64,000 nt of DNA from Rotaria macrura (Eukaryota > Rotifera > Eurotatoria > Philodinida > Philodinidae): the NCBI GenBank assembly GCA_900239685.1, contig OENT01000014.1:186001-250000 (forward strand). Direction: 5' to 3'. Below are positions 40,792 through 56,300 of this stretch, piece by piece. Each line of letters starts with the position of its first letter. Positions within the stretch are counted from its first letter, which is position 1. Both the position numbers and the translations under genes were made by a program. A model generated the notes under the pieces. It searched no databases and was not told the origin of the DNA. It saw only the letters and a program-made list of their open reading frames with translations.

Positions 40792-42782
40792 ATGTCAAAT
40801 AGAAGTTTTTGTGGATCGAACAAAATTTCACAGAACCATCGATCAAGATATTCTCAATATGATTATAATAGATGTAAATTACCAGCTATCAATAATTGTG
40901 TTCCAAATATGCCTAATATGAATCCATCACTCTATAAGTCACCATCGAAACGTTTGTGTGCACCTCAAACAAACGACAAATGTTCAGTTCCCTGTTCGAA
41001 TGTTTACAATAGTGATTGCAAAAGTGGAATTACAAATATGTCACCAACTAAACTAAATTGTTCAACAACTGGACAAGCAATTTATAATGCTCAAACACCA
41101 TCGTATGACAACTGTAAAGTCAATTGTCCCTCTCGCGATGTCGGACAGGAATCTTTTCAGAAATTTTCATCATCGCCATCGATATCAGGTGGCATTTGTA
41201 ATAATATGGAACAAATACCTGATAGAAGATATTGGTCTTCCAATCAAACTATTGATTGTAATAAAACCACCATTAACATGATGGATACAAATAAAAATAT
41301 AAACATGTGTTCTGGACAAAAAACTGTTGTACGAGATCGTCATTTAGCAAATGAGATTCTTCAAAAAGCAGGCTTACCATCAAATATAACTCCAAGTGGC
41401 TGCCTAGAAGTCATATCTGATTCACCTGTGTCAATTAATGATAATGTCAATTGTGATCCTAATCCCTTATGTATGAAAAAACCGGCTGATTGTCAAGTAT
41501 GGTGTTAAAATATTGACTATTTAGAAAGATTTCATTTGATTTCTATTTATTATCTTTCATCATTCTTTTTATTTTTGTTTCTTAGGAATGCTATGAACAA
41601 TCAATTGTTGTGCGGCATTTACAACCGTAATACTTTTTTTCCAAAATTTTCACCAATTAATCTTTTATTTATTTTCTATCTATGTTTAGACCACGGCCTC
41701 CAGTACCACCACCAATAATTATCCGGTTCGATTATTATCAGTAGTATTTTTCTTCTCTTCTTCTATTCATAGATAATAATTTGGTCAGTGAACGTTGCCC
41801 TCCACCGCCACCGCCACAGCCACCGATTGTCATTCGACAGATTCCTTCGCGCCCATCAACTCCACCGCCATTAATTATTCGTGAATGTCCACCACCGATG
41901 CTTGAAATACAAGAACCAACAATAATCGAACGCGAAATTCCACGACCACCACCGCCACCACGACAAGTCATTGTCGAGCGATTACCAAAACCACCACCTA
42001 AGCCACGTTCAATCATTTTTGAAAAATGGCTTCCCTACGAACAACCTCAAGATCGGCCGTGTATTGTTGAAAAAGCCCCCATGAATGAAATATCACCGCC
42101 GAGAAATCTTATTATTCAATACGAAGCACTTGAACCAAGAATTCAATCACAATGCATTAATGAAGGTATTTCATGTGTTGATCCAAAACAATTCATTAAT
42201 AATCGATCAGATGAAAACGCCGAAATATGTTATGTTGATCAAGTCAACAATTTAGTCAGTATTAAAATTATTCTATTCCTATTTTCAATGACATAGAATC
42301 GAAGCCAAGTGTTTCGCTTTCTTCGTCTTCTTCTTCTTCTTCTTCTTTTCAAAACTTTATTGATCATTATAAATTTGACATTTCAGCCGGATCATATCAA
42401 ATGTCAACTCAGTCCACAAGCACTTGCTGCCATTGGCATTCCCAATGATAATAAAGATAATACAAGTAGTAATCAATGCAGTGTACGTACTGATCCACCT
42501 TGCTTCCATCAACAGCCTACTCGTGCTGCATGTCCTTCACTACGTCCAATGTCAAATCGATATTCTACGATGATGAATGATTGCTATTCAGCAAAGCCAT
42601 CTTATTCCCAACTGTGTAAGCCAACAATGCATCGTCAACAACAACCATGCAATCGTGTCCTATCAGCATCGGCTGTTTGTTTACCTCAATGTTTAAATAA
42701 ATATAATACAAATATGCTAGCACGGCCAGGCAATCAAGGTCTCACCAATTTATCTCGATCACATTATAATCCAGTTTGTTGA
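40792..42782 (+). CDS. Unrecognised Cys- and Pro-rich protein
   Basis: Exons 40792-41496, 41586-41626, 41690-41725, 41789-42242 and 42387-42782 join in phase to about 543 residues. The N-terminal 235 residues are Asn/Ser/Cys-rich with scattered cysteines (KCSVPCSNV, NCPSRD). The central part has proline runs alternating with Ile/Val/Arg/Glu: IIIRERCPPPPPPQPPIVIR, LIIRECPPP, IIEREIPRPPPPP and QVIVERLPKPPPKP. The C-terminal 130 residues are again Cys-rich. There is no signal peptide or membrane segment, so the cysteines are probably cytosolic or metal/disulfide cross-linked in a structural protein. The donor at 42,243 could instead lie a few codons later. AATAAA follows at 42,874-42,879. I know no named family that fits. 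Confidence 0.6.
42326..42349. repeat. (TTC)n microsatellite as polypyrimidine tract
   Basis: A TTC run lies inside the last intron of the Cys/Pro-rich gene, about 35 bp before its acceptor. Confidence 0.85.
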
Positions 42783-42873
42783 AGATAGAATTTCAAACGA
42801 TACATGTATATATTTACATCTGTATTTTACTTTTCTACTGTAGTGGGCAACAACATATCAAGTATCATACACA

Positions 42874-42879
42874 AATAAA
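42874..42879 (+). terminator. Poly(A) signal AATAAA
   Basis: AATAAA lies 92 bp past the stop of the Cys/Pro-rich gene. Confidence 0.55.
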
Positions 42880-45800
42880 GCACGAGGAATGTGCCGTACA
42901 CGTTAAATGATATTTTTCTAATCTGAACATTACGTGCACATATTGGGAAAGGAATAAATACGTAATTGAATTCTTTCATCAATCAAAGAATAAATTCGAT
43001 CGTTGATGTGTGATCATGAATATTTTTGAATTTTCTTTAGAGCTCACAACAATGTTCAACACTATTCTGCTTATTTTTTAGTTCAACTATTTTCAGAAAA
43101 TGAGTTCTCTGTGGAGATACTCTACCAAGACAATCAATACATACAAACATACATACATACTATTTGTTACTTTGTTTTTCTTCTCGTTAATTCTTTAAAA
43201 AACTTGATTAGGCAATGTTCCTTTTATTTATTGACGAATGTATATGCATCATTCCATGTGTCTACTTTCTGAACGTTCGACAATAATAATAATAGTGCTA
43301 TAGAACTAGTCAATTTTGAATAATTATTTTTCTCATAGTTCTAACACAAATAACATGAAGAAATTTTTTCTTGTCGAATATCCTCTCTCTTTGATTGTAA
43401 TCTGTGTAACTCAATAAAATATATTCATTAAGGCATAGGGCTTTCTAGATTTAATAGTTTCAATGATGCCTGTGAATAATCAAAGATATCAGCAGAATCT
43501 AATACTAAATTAATATTTTTAAATTTATTTTTCTTTCACAAAAAGAATTGATTCAATATAAAATTGAATTCAGTTCGACAAGCTTATGATTCATTTAAAT
43601 TTGACAAGAAAAATTTTTTATATGGATCCCGTGTGTGCCTCAATGTTGTGGCAGATAGAATCCTTTATATAAGCACAATATGCAATCGTCAGGAAGTCAT
43701 AAAATACCGAGATGTTCTTCATCATTCATGTTTTCAACGAACAGTGCACGTTATAAAAAACGGCAGAAAGAACCTTGTCCTGTTAGATTGATCGATTGTA
43801 TCTAGCACGATTTTCTTAGTCGAGACTTGATATAATCCTATGAATCAGACGAAAGATTAATACCTAATGATGGATTATGTATCAAAAAGTATCGAGGACA
43901 TTGAAAAAACAAGAGTAGACTAGAAGATGTTTGAGTCTGCTGCTTAAATTTCTATATGTATGCATTGATCTGAATGCAAAATCTAATTAATTTCTATATG
44001 TTTAATTATCACTGTTTCCTTCCGCATCTATTTGAATTCCATCATGGTGACCTTCACATCTTACCATAAAATTGTCATAAATTCTATCATTCGGATTATT
44101 ATCATGTTCATTATAACTATTGTCCTCGTTAACTAGATTCAACTGTTTTCACTAAGTTCATTGTCTTATATCAGAACAAGATTGGCTACTTTGTGTTTGG
44201 TATTATTACGATTGACAGTCTATCTCAGCATATAGGTACATAGTATCTTATTGTTATTCCGACTCGTACAGCATACTATGTATTAGTATGATGCTGATAG
44301 TATTCTACGGACACACTATTTGTTTGTTTCTTTTATATTTAGAGCAACAAAGTATTTTGATAGTTCTGTCTGGAATATGCCGTTGCAAACGAACATGAAT
44401 TCTGACTTTTAAGACGGCGCATTTTCGAAGTAATACTCATGATTGGACACAAGTAATATTTACATTTCATTTTCAATTTATGGATCATTGCTTACAAATG
44501 AAAATTTTCTCTGATCAAAGACTTACATCGATGAAATAGAATTTCACTTGATTATTCGTTTATTAAAAGAAAAACATGTTAAAATTCATAAGTTTCATTC
44601 GAGAGCTCTATGTTTTAAAAGCATTTCTTAAAAGAGAATACTGAAGTTCGACTTCTTTCTTTTTCCCTATATACATCAAAGCTGACAATTTTTTTCTATG
44701 AATTAGCGACCTCTGGATGAGCACTTATGCATTTTAAATGGCTATTTTGCTCATTACGAATGTAAACATTTGTAAATACATTCGTCTTTATGTTCAATAT
44801 TTCTAAAAAAATAAAGTCCAAAGAAAAATAAGTCTCTTTCTATATTTTCTGAACACCAAATTAGAGTCTATTTATTGTCTAATATACATTGATAATGGTA
44901 ACATTTATTGTGTTATTGATGTTTCTTTCAGACACATTAGTAGTCTTCTGATTGTTCTATTTTTTTGTTGCTGTCAATATTAATAATTTGAAATAAAACG
45001 AATCTCAGTATTAATTTTTATCATCCTATTATCGACAATCAGTTTTGGAAATTCAAATCACAACTGACTGATTTCAACTACACTAGGAGCTTCAGTGTAG
45101 AAGGAAGCTCGACCATACACTCAGATTAGGTAAGTTTGATCGTTTTATTGTTAATCTTAGTTCATTTATCAGCATTATTGAAAATAATCTTTTGCAATTA
45201 GAATAAATCATCAGCGTAGATCAATATTAGAATATTGCTATGATCCGGATAACTAGAGAGAATATTCGACTTGTGAAACTAAAGAAAGAAATGATGAACT
45301 CATCATTATCATCATTAGAAAAATCTGCATTCTTATAGTATTCACATGAAAATAAGATGATGCTCTTGGAAATCGTTATTATGTTTTAACGATGATAATT
45401 GAATTTTAATTGAAGTGATTACAAGTGTATTCATTTGATTGATTCCATTTTCAACATTATTAATATACACTTTTCGTTACATGGATTCCGATTAGATCGT
45501 GTAACTTTCTATTATTTTTCTTTCTCTTTTATTTTTGATCTCATTAATTTCATTGTGTGATCATCTAGTATTTAGAAAACTAGTGTAGTTTTCTATGAAA
45601 ACTCCGTCTATTTGACTTGTATCTTAAGAACGATGAAATGATTCCTTCTGCTCGATGTTGAAATGTATTTCTATATCTTTGGTATGAGAATAATTCGTGA
45701 AAAAAATTATGTTTGAACGGCATCACATCTGTCATTATCCCACACAAATCTCTGCTTGCTAGCTTGTTTCTCTTATCAACAAGCGACATATATATTCTTA

Positions 45801-47159
45801 ACTTTCTTATTCTTGTTCTTCTTCTTTTTTCCTCGTCTTCTTCTTTTTTTTTGTTCACTCGTTAATTCATCTTCGAAATTGGGAGGGAACTGCGTGTCAA
45901 ACCCGTCACTCGCGGCGTCATCATTGTTGGGTATATACTATGCAGTTCTTCAAAAAAGGAAAGCCGACTAAGTAACAAGAGAAAAGATGACTGAGAGTGA
46001 AGAGCGTCGGACAGACAGAATGACAGCACCACAAGAGAAAGAAAAGATAGAAATACAAGAGGATTATTTTCTTCACCTTCGTATTACAGTGAAGAACATT
46101 TGTGTTGTCTCTCTTTTATCTTTTTTTGCTTCAATTGAAACATTAAAAACAAACAAAGTTGCAGTGTATGCATCTTTGAATCTCTGTTTTCCATTAGAAT
46201 GGTAATAGATGATGCATATGACTACGATCTGTCTTTCATCATGCATAGTATTCTATCTTTCATTAGATGATGATATTCTGTTATTCTTATGAGTAACAGT
46301 AGTCATGATGGACATTGGCCTATTTGTCTATTCATGATTTGTTAGTGATGCCTGTTATCAAGTGGATTCCTTCGTCTTCGACTTCGACTTCTTCTTTTTT
46401 TTTGTTGGTTGCTTCTTCTTTTTAGTGGTAATAGTGCTAGCTGTGGCAGAGAATAGACACGACTGAAAAAGAATGATAGAAAGATAAGAACGACGCCAAA
46501 CTGGTTTATGTCTGTATATGAGTGTGTGTTTTAATGGACCCGAACGCGTTTCTTTCGTTCTCATTCTCTCTCTCTCTTGCTTTCTCTTTTTCTACAGTAT
46601 TTGGTACTAGTCGTCGTCATTGCACCAAGTAATCATTACTTCCTGTTCTCCTGGCTAACGTCGGGTTGAGCTCTCGATAGTATACATCAGTAGTTCCTAC
46701 TATTGCTCTTGTTCTTTCTTTCTTTTTCTTTATTTTCTTCTGCTTTTTTTCAAATAAAACCGTCTAGTTCGCATTACTAGAGTTATGATTATAGGAAAGC
46801 GAACAGCGGCAGTTGCGACGGCAAAACTAGTCGCTGTTGATAGCGTGGTAGCGAGAAAGGAACGCAAAGAAAATTATCATCAACAATAGAGTTGTTCATC
46901 AGCATCGTATCATCATTGCTGGCTGGCTGGTCTAGACCCGACTTCGGCGTGCATTCGCGTTCTTTCCTTCGTTTTCTTTCTTCTCTTCTGTTTCTCGTCG
47001 CTCGGAAAAAAGGAAGATCTTCCATCTACATTCTACGTATTACCATCGCTCTTTTTCTTCTTCGTTTTTTTCTCCTCACCCTATTGCTGCCATATACACG
47101 CAGACTTTTTCCTCTCGGTTGCCGCTGCTAGTCGGCCAAACTTTTCTCTTTGTTGTTTC

Positions 47160-47225
47160 ACCCACCCCGTCCGCTCGCTCGCCCGAGCGGCAACAGACAG
47201 CAGTAACGTCGTCGACAGATCGTCG
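47160..47225. promoter_or_regulatory. GC-rich island, candidate Gβ promoter
   Basis: This short stretch is rich in C/G and CpG in an otherwise A/T-rich window. It includes a perfect 7-bp hairpin at 47,171-47,190 (CCGCTCG, 6-base loop, CGAGCGG) and GTCGTCGAC nearby. It lies 1.6 kb upstream of the Gβ start codon. A promoter role is inferred from composition and position only. Confidence 0.35.
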
Positions 47226-48831
47226 TTTTTCTTTTTTTTTTTGCTTCTCGGTTTTTTTGTTGAAAAACTGAAACAAACCAGTAGTCGAGCGTGTGTGTGT
47301 GTTTGTTATTTTGCCACATCGTAGAAGTGTATGCATAAATGATAGAATTTCAGACAAAAAAAATAATATTTTCTCTACAATGTACGCACGTATTAAACGG
47401 AAAATAATATATCAGAAACAATACGACAATCATCATTATTATCGCCATTTAAATTACTGTAACAATGATCAAGTCTGTTGTTCATTATTATTATCTTCTT
47501 GATGGTCATTCTTCATTCTCCTATTTTCTATCACACAATAAAACAGATCAAGTAAGATATATATGTATATATATCTTTATATACAGGGATAAAAATCACA
47601 AACAATACGAAAAAATTTTTTTAAATCTCAATTGATTCTATTTTTTCACATGCTATTATATTAATTCTCGTTTTTTTTATTGCCTGTACAATCGTGATTG
47701 GTAAGACCTCTTCACTCTGTATTCATACACACACATTTGTACATATATATTGTGTGTGTACGGATACCATCGTTGTCGAGTAAGAACAACATGTTGAAGA
47801 AAAGAAGAAATCGTGCGAAAGCGTCACCCATTTCAGGCAAAGCATAATACGCATGCATGTACACCATCATCCTACACTACTATCTCCAACATCCATGATG
47901 GTGCTGGCGATGGCAGCAGCAGTAGATAGTAGACACACATTGACTGTCACCCAGTCAGAATCATTAATGTCGTCGCGCAAGACGAGACATAAGAGAGAGA
48001 GGGAGAGAACGAGCAAGAACTATCGTGACACACACACGACTAACATCATCGCCATTGAGAAAACAAGAAGGGGCTTTCTCACTTCGGTGCATTATTTTAG
48101 CAAATCTCACCGTTGAAGATTTTGTTTGATTCCATGAAATTCTACAGAAACGTGTTGTTTTCCTTCCTTGAAATAATACTTGTTTCTCACGCACATCACA
48201 CGATTAGATTATTGAAGAAAAACAGTCTTTTCTATTTGATTAAATTCTATTTCTACAGATATTTTTCTTTAACAGTAGGAGTAAGATTACACCTTCAAAT
48301 ATTAACGATAATATCCGATGAATCTCGTAAGCGCGAGAAGAATCTATTATGAGGAATTTTTTTTTCAACTTATTCAATCGAATTGGTATTGGAATGAATT
48401 CACGTTGTCATAGAAACGGATCAGTGGTTTAACGTTCATCATTTATTTGTTCCTTTTCCTCTAGTATATATACATGCTTGACCAGACATCTTCCATCTCT
48501 AAGCTAGACATGATTATCGATAAGTATCAGTTTTCCAAGTATGTGTAAATAATAGCACTTTGAAAATTCGAAATAAAATAAAAAACTAGAAAAAGAATGA
48601 TATGAAATCATTTAATGACACTTGAATATAGTGCTAGTAATATCATACCGAAAACATAATCAAAATAGTTTCGATTTTGATGAATGATATGTTTTGAATG
48701 TAAAAATTGAAATTTTTCATTTTACTTTAGGTTTGTTCAACAGTCACAATTCTCAATTGAATTAAATTTTCTCCTTATTTTCCCGTTGTCTTATCCCTTA
48801 TCTTTTCACTAAACATAACTATTAAATTAGA

Positions 48832-50384
<1,553 letters not shown>

Positions 50385-53300
50385 CCTCATTCACTATTTA
50401 TCTTTCTTACAAAAGATCTGCTTTTGTCACATCGACGACAACAATAAGAGCCAGCTTTCTTACCTTCTCTCCCTCAAGCAATACAATAACTATATGTTTT
50501 TTTTCTTTCTTCTTCTCTATCTCTATCTCTAGGCTGGTGGACATATTTTTTTGTACGTTTGGTATTGCCGATTTTGCTTGTCGTCCTTTCTTTTTTTCTT
50601 TCTTTTTTTTTTGTCTCTGTTGTGCTCTTGTTGTTGTTCTTCTCTTTACAGTGGTGAAACACGTTTGTCAAACACACACATGCATACATATTTACAGAGA
50701 ATTTCTATCTCTCTATTTCTCTATCTCGCTGTTTGTCTCTCTTTTAAAATCGATACGGGTCTTTTTTGCCTGCATTCTCTCTTCTTTTTGTAAGCTGCTT
50801 TTTTTGCTTCTGACCTCTCATTTCTTTTTCATAGTTGTCAGTAGTCATGTATGTATGGTAATATGTATGTATGTGTGTGTGTGTGTGTGTTTGTTTGTTT
50901 GTTTGTTTGTTTATGTTTATGTTTCTTTTAACTGTCGTTTCGTTATGGATCGGTATCGTGTGAACATAGTTCTCACACCAGTCTTCTCGTCCTAATTCTA
51001 CTACTTCTGCTGTTGTATGTGTGTCGTTTCAGAGCGAACGCAGTTGTTCTAGTCGTTTTAATCAGCGTGTGTATCATTGTGTTTTTCTCTTTTTTCTCTT
51101 CTGGTCTTACTGCTCTATGCTCTGCTGCTAAGTGTTTTCTGTCTTTTTTTTCTTTTTTTTTCTTACTGCTTGATATGTTTGTGTGTGTGTGTGCGTTTCG
51201 CAGAATGAAAACCAACACAATGTACTTGATGTTTATCTTTTTTTCTCGTCTGTTTCGCTCTTACTTTTTTTTCTCATTATATACTTACTTATTTAAAATA
51301 CACACTCAACAGTCTATACAAACAAAAAACAAATAGAAAAATAATTATTTTAGTTCTCATGTTTTTGTTCTCTTTTCGCTCGTTTTCTGAGATTGGGGAA
51401 AAATGTTTGTTGTTTGACTAAGATTTTATTTTTTTCATTGGGTTATTTACCAATTTCGACAGCGAGGGAAACCTTGTCAAATGACAAAAGTAGTAGACGA
51501 GAATGAAATGGACTTTAAACTGTTTTTTGAATTCAAAAAGGAAAAAAATATTTTTATACCCAATAGAATGAAAATTGCCAAAAAAACACCGGCAAGGAAA
51601 ACTTTCTATTGCTTCCTTTACCGAGAAGAATTTAAAAAAGTGAGCCAAATAAAGAATAAAAATACGCCATTTTTTTGCTAGCATGTAATGCATGTGTAAT
51701 GAAACATTCTTTTCTATGCCTTTATCTCTGTCATTGTATTTTTCACTTTAGACCAGCATTATCATAGTGATGAGTCAGAATAGTACGACACCTACTACAG
51801 ATGAAGTATGAGCCTTGTTTAATGCTGAGTCAATGTCTTCATTTATCTACTCTATTTAGATTCGTGCACCGATCGGTATACCTACTCCTTTATATTTTCC
51901 CATGATGCCTATGTATTTACCTTATGGGAGTGTTAATCCAGCTGGACAACAACTCTATACTTCAACTAATTATCCAAATTTTCCAATGTATTCATCAACT
52001 AATAATAATCATCGACAAGGACATGTTGGAGTTGGTTATAATCCATATTATAGTCAAGTTTATCCTACTTCGAATCATATTCTTTCTCCAGCAACACATA
52101 TTAATAATTCAGTGGCACTAATGCCACCACGCCTCTTAATGCAGCCACCACCATTGGTATCATCACTAACAGTAAAACGACAATCAGCAGGTTCTCCAAT
52201 TACTGAAAATGATTTTGAACGGAATAAAAACTTGAATATTCGTGAATGTCAATCACCCATCACAGATCAAACAAAAAAACCCGAAAAAGTATTACAGATC
52301 ACTGATACTAAACAGAATAGTAAAGATTCAAGAACACGTGCAGATTCATCATCGGCATCATCATTTATATTTCGTTCAGGTATAGAAAAAGTTTTTGTTT
52401 TTTTATTTTTAATAAATTTAGTTCGGTATTTTTTTAGAATCGGATACAACTGTTCTTCCATATTCTAAATCAGTTAATGAAATCGATTCTGATAATGTGC
52501 ACGATGATTTTCTAACGTTTATTGAACAAAACACTAAAACAAAGGCTAGCATGCCAGAATTAAATCCTTTTGCGAATGAATTTTGTTTTCTTAATAATAA
52601 TAAAACTTATACTAAAGATCCAGGAATAACAGAAAATGGTACCAATCCTGATACAATCGATGAAAATCAATCCTCATATCGGGTATTATTTGATAATTTA
52701 ATTGAGAAAAGTCTTGAATCTATTGAAGCTATCAAAAAATCAAGAAAGTAAAAATTATCTCTTGTTGTCATTCATTCAATGAGGAAAAAAAGAGCCATTT
52801 TTTATTTCACTAGCAGAAAAATTCCTGTGAGTCACGTTTCTATACAATGCAGTCCAATAAATCATTCTATTAATCGTTCAACGCAAACACAACAACATTC
52901 GAATGATATTGGTCTTATCGAGGATTACAGTTTACATACAGTATGTTAAACATGGTTTTTAAAACGGATGAAAACCATACAATGAGTATCTTTCCTTTTT
53001 TAGCTTAAACAAATGGATAAATTACTTGAAAACTTTCGAAATGTTTATGAAATAAAAACTCATAATGAATTTACAACTATGGCGCATACATGCGATGAAC
53101 TACGTCATTCACTAGAATCTATTCATCATATGATATCAACATTGCATAATAATCAACAAATAAATAACTCGGGAATAGATTTAGACAATCCATTCACTAG
53201 TATGATACAAGATCTTGCTAATCATAAGATGAATTATAATAAATATCATGGATTACCACAAAGTGCAAATGGTGTCGGGCGTGGTACACGTCGGCAAAGT

Positions 53301-56300
53301 GATCAAACAATAATACCAAAGACAAAAGTATAATCTCTTCTGTTATCATGCTACAGTATAGATGTTTGTATCATATTTTAGCTTTGTTCACTTTGTCATA
53401 AACCAATAGTCGATAGTGACGATATCATGCATGAACTAGTATGTTATTTCTTTAATATGGAAATTTAAAAAAAAGCTTTCCTTTTCTTTAAGTGTCGATC
53501 ATTATCATCTCGTCCAAATACGTCCAATGAAAAATAGGTTCTAATCAAATTTGCTTCATTTCTTTTTTGTAATTTTCCTCTTTTGCTTGGTCGGATAGTG
53601 TTGATGGAAGATGTCTTGCTCTCTTCTTGCTCCCCACTTTTTTTTGTAAACACACACACACACATTGATATGTGGATTTGCGGTGAAACTATGTTTTCTT
53701 CATTCAATGTGCATTATTATTTGTGGGTTCGTTTTTCTTTCTACATAGGAGAAAAAGAAACAAGGAAAATGTTATATTTATTTAAAAAATATATAAAAAG
53801 AACGATGTGCTATTTTATTCGAAAATTAATTTTCTTATTAATATGTTAAACACTTGATTGCTAATACTTAGTCTATAATGCTCACGGTGATGTAGTACTT
53901 CCATGTGGATGGTTAGTTTGATTTCAATAGACGCAATCAATTCTTTTGTTTTTACTAAGTTTTCAGAACATTTTTCTGTGTTGATCAAAATTCAATGAAT
54001 CAGAAATAATGGTTTACCTTATCTTTTCTTGACATATTTATTCCGGCACTCTGTAGACTTATCTCAGGGTATGTATTTTATCGAGCTATCAAAACAAGAA
54101 CCTAAGATGATAGGAAGAGGATGTTCTTAGGATTGTTCAAAGGAAAAGAAAATTAAGTAGTCAATTAACAAGAAGACCTCTTTTTTTCTGTGCAATCAAG
54201 GATTAGAATTAAATTTTAGATTATTTTAAGAGAAAAACTTTGAACGGGACACTATGTTTCATATACGTTGGTATTTTCCTTGTTCAATGTTGATAAAGCA
54301 AGAAATCGTTTATTACACTATTTTGAATAATTCGTTGCTCAACGAGAATAACAATTCTTTCAACTTTATTGTAATAGATGGTTGCTTTTGAAATATTAGC
54401 AAGGGATTTGCGATAGATGTCAGAGTATCACACGATTTTAACTGAGTTGTATACAAATTCCTACGATACAAATAAAAGCGATTTTATAATTAATGATATT
54501 TTTAGCAGATATTACTAATAATAATAATGATAACAGATCTAGTGAATAAAATATCTGCATAAAGGTAGAAAAATGAAGGCAAGGTTGTCGCCTTCATAGC
54601 AGAGGTACAAGCATTTAGATGGCGAGTAGGTTGTATGTAAAGTAAACGCAATCTATAAAGCATAGAAGGTTGAGGTCATCCGTCGAATTGATTCTCTTAT
54701 TCATAATTTTTGTTCTCTCAGTGAGTTATTATATTTTTTATTATATACTTTTAGAAGTTTTCAATAAGTTTCAATTTTTAAACATTAACATGGCTGAAAG
54801 TAATGCTTCTGCTCATGATCATGATGATGAAGATTTTCAAACAGGTGATGCCGGAGCATCAACAACGTAAGCACATATGAACGAAGATAGTTTTGTTTTG
54901 ATATTTAAAAAGAATTATCTCGTTAGCTATCCTCAACAATGTTCAGCGTTGCGTAAAAATGGCTATGTTATGTTAAAAAGTCGTCCATGTAAAATTATGG
55001 AAATGTCAACATCGAAAACTGGCAAGCATGGTCATGCTAAGGTATAGCATTTTAATTTTCAGATATCGATTGAATTGCATATTTGTATTCGATAGGTTCA
55101 TATGGTTGGCATTGATATATTTACAGGAAAAAAATACGAAGATATCTGTCCATCAACGCATAACATGAATGTACCAAATGTTAAACGCGTGGAATACTCG
55201 GTAAAGATAATAAATATACTACTTTGATCGATAACTATATTTTGTTTCTTTCTTTTTTATTCATTTATTAGTTAATCGATGTCGACAATGATGGTTATGT
55301 TTCATTACTGGATGATAGTTCGGAAACACGTAGTGATATTAAACTTCCGGAAGGTGAATTAGGTCAAGAAATTAAAGCTAAATTTGAAGGTGGAGAAGCG
55401 GTCAAAGTCACCGTACTTCAAGCTCTTGGCGAAGAAGCAATTATGTCATACAAAATAGAACAAGACTCACGAAAATAAACGTTCATTCGTTTCAACTACC
55501 ATCTTTTTTCTCTTTTTGTTTGTTATTATTATATCATCAAGAATTTCAACAATCATATCTTCTATGCGAAACTAACTTCTTACATTGTTGCTCATAATTG
55601 AAGATAAACACGAAGTTTAACTATTAATACCTTCATTTTAAGATAACCTTTCCTGTCCTTTTTTTTATTCGCACTTTTTACATGAACGTGGAGTTGATTT
55701 CATTTAGCTCAAAGAAAAACAAGTAACAACAAGAACATATATTTATGTGTTTGTGAAATACCACACATATTCTGAACACATTGATTCGTTAAGACTCTCG
55801 TTCTTTCTTTTCGTATTTTTGGTGGATCGTTGTGTTTGTTGATTTTTATTATTCTTTCTATTATATCTAAACATATGATGATCAGGTGATGGTTAATTTC
55901 TTTCTTTTTTTATTACGTTTTTAATGGAATTGAACGAGAATTCGAGTGCATAAATTTAGAAAGAGATTTTGGCATTGAATTACAGAAATGTATACTGATA
56001 AAAGATGAAGATTTTAAAATCAACAATCGAACATTTCCGCGATTATTACTCGAAATAATCAAACATTAATTGTTATTTGTTGTATATAAAAATAAGTTTA
56101 TAAAAAAGAGAAGGAGGAAACTTATTCTTCATCTAATTGAACTGTTCCACAATCGACAATTTTAACAGCTTTTACTGGTCGTTGATTGATAGTATCGATA
56201 TGTTCAAGTTTATATAATGTATCAAAACCTTCAACGACACGACCAAATGCAACAAAGCGATTCGACATCCATTCGCATGCATCCGATAGAGTTATATAAA

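Larger units (their letters stand above)
42783..48831. other. 6 kb upstream region of the Gβ gene
   Basis: No coding sequence was recognised. From about 45,800 the composition changes: strong CT-rich blocks on the plus strand and a GC-rich core at 47,100-47,300, unlike the rest of the window. This looks like an extended promoter and 5' UTR area for the Gβ gene. A 75-codon frame at 43,564 has no supporting features. Confidence 0.5.
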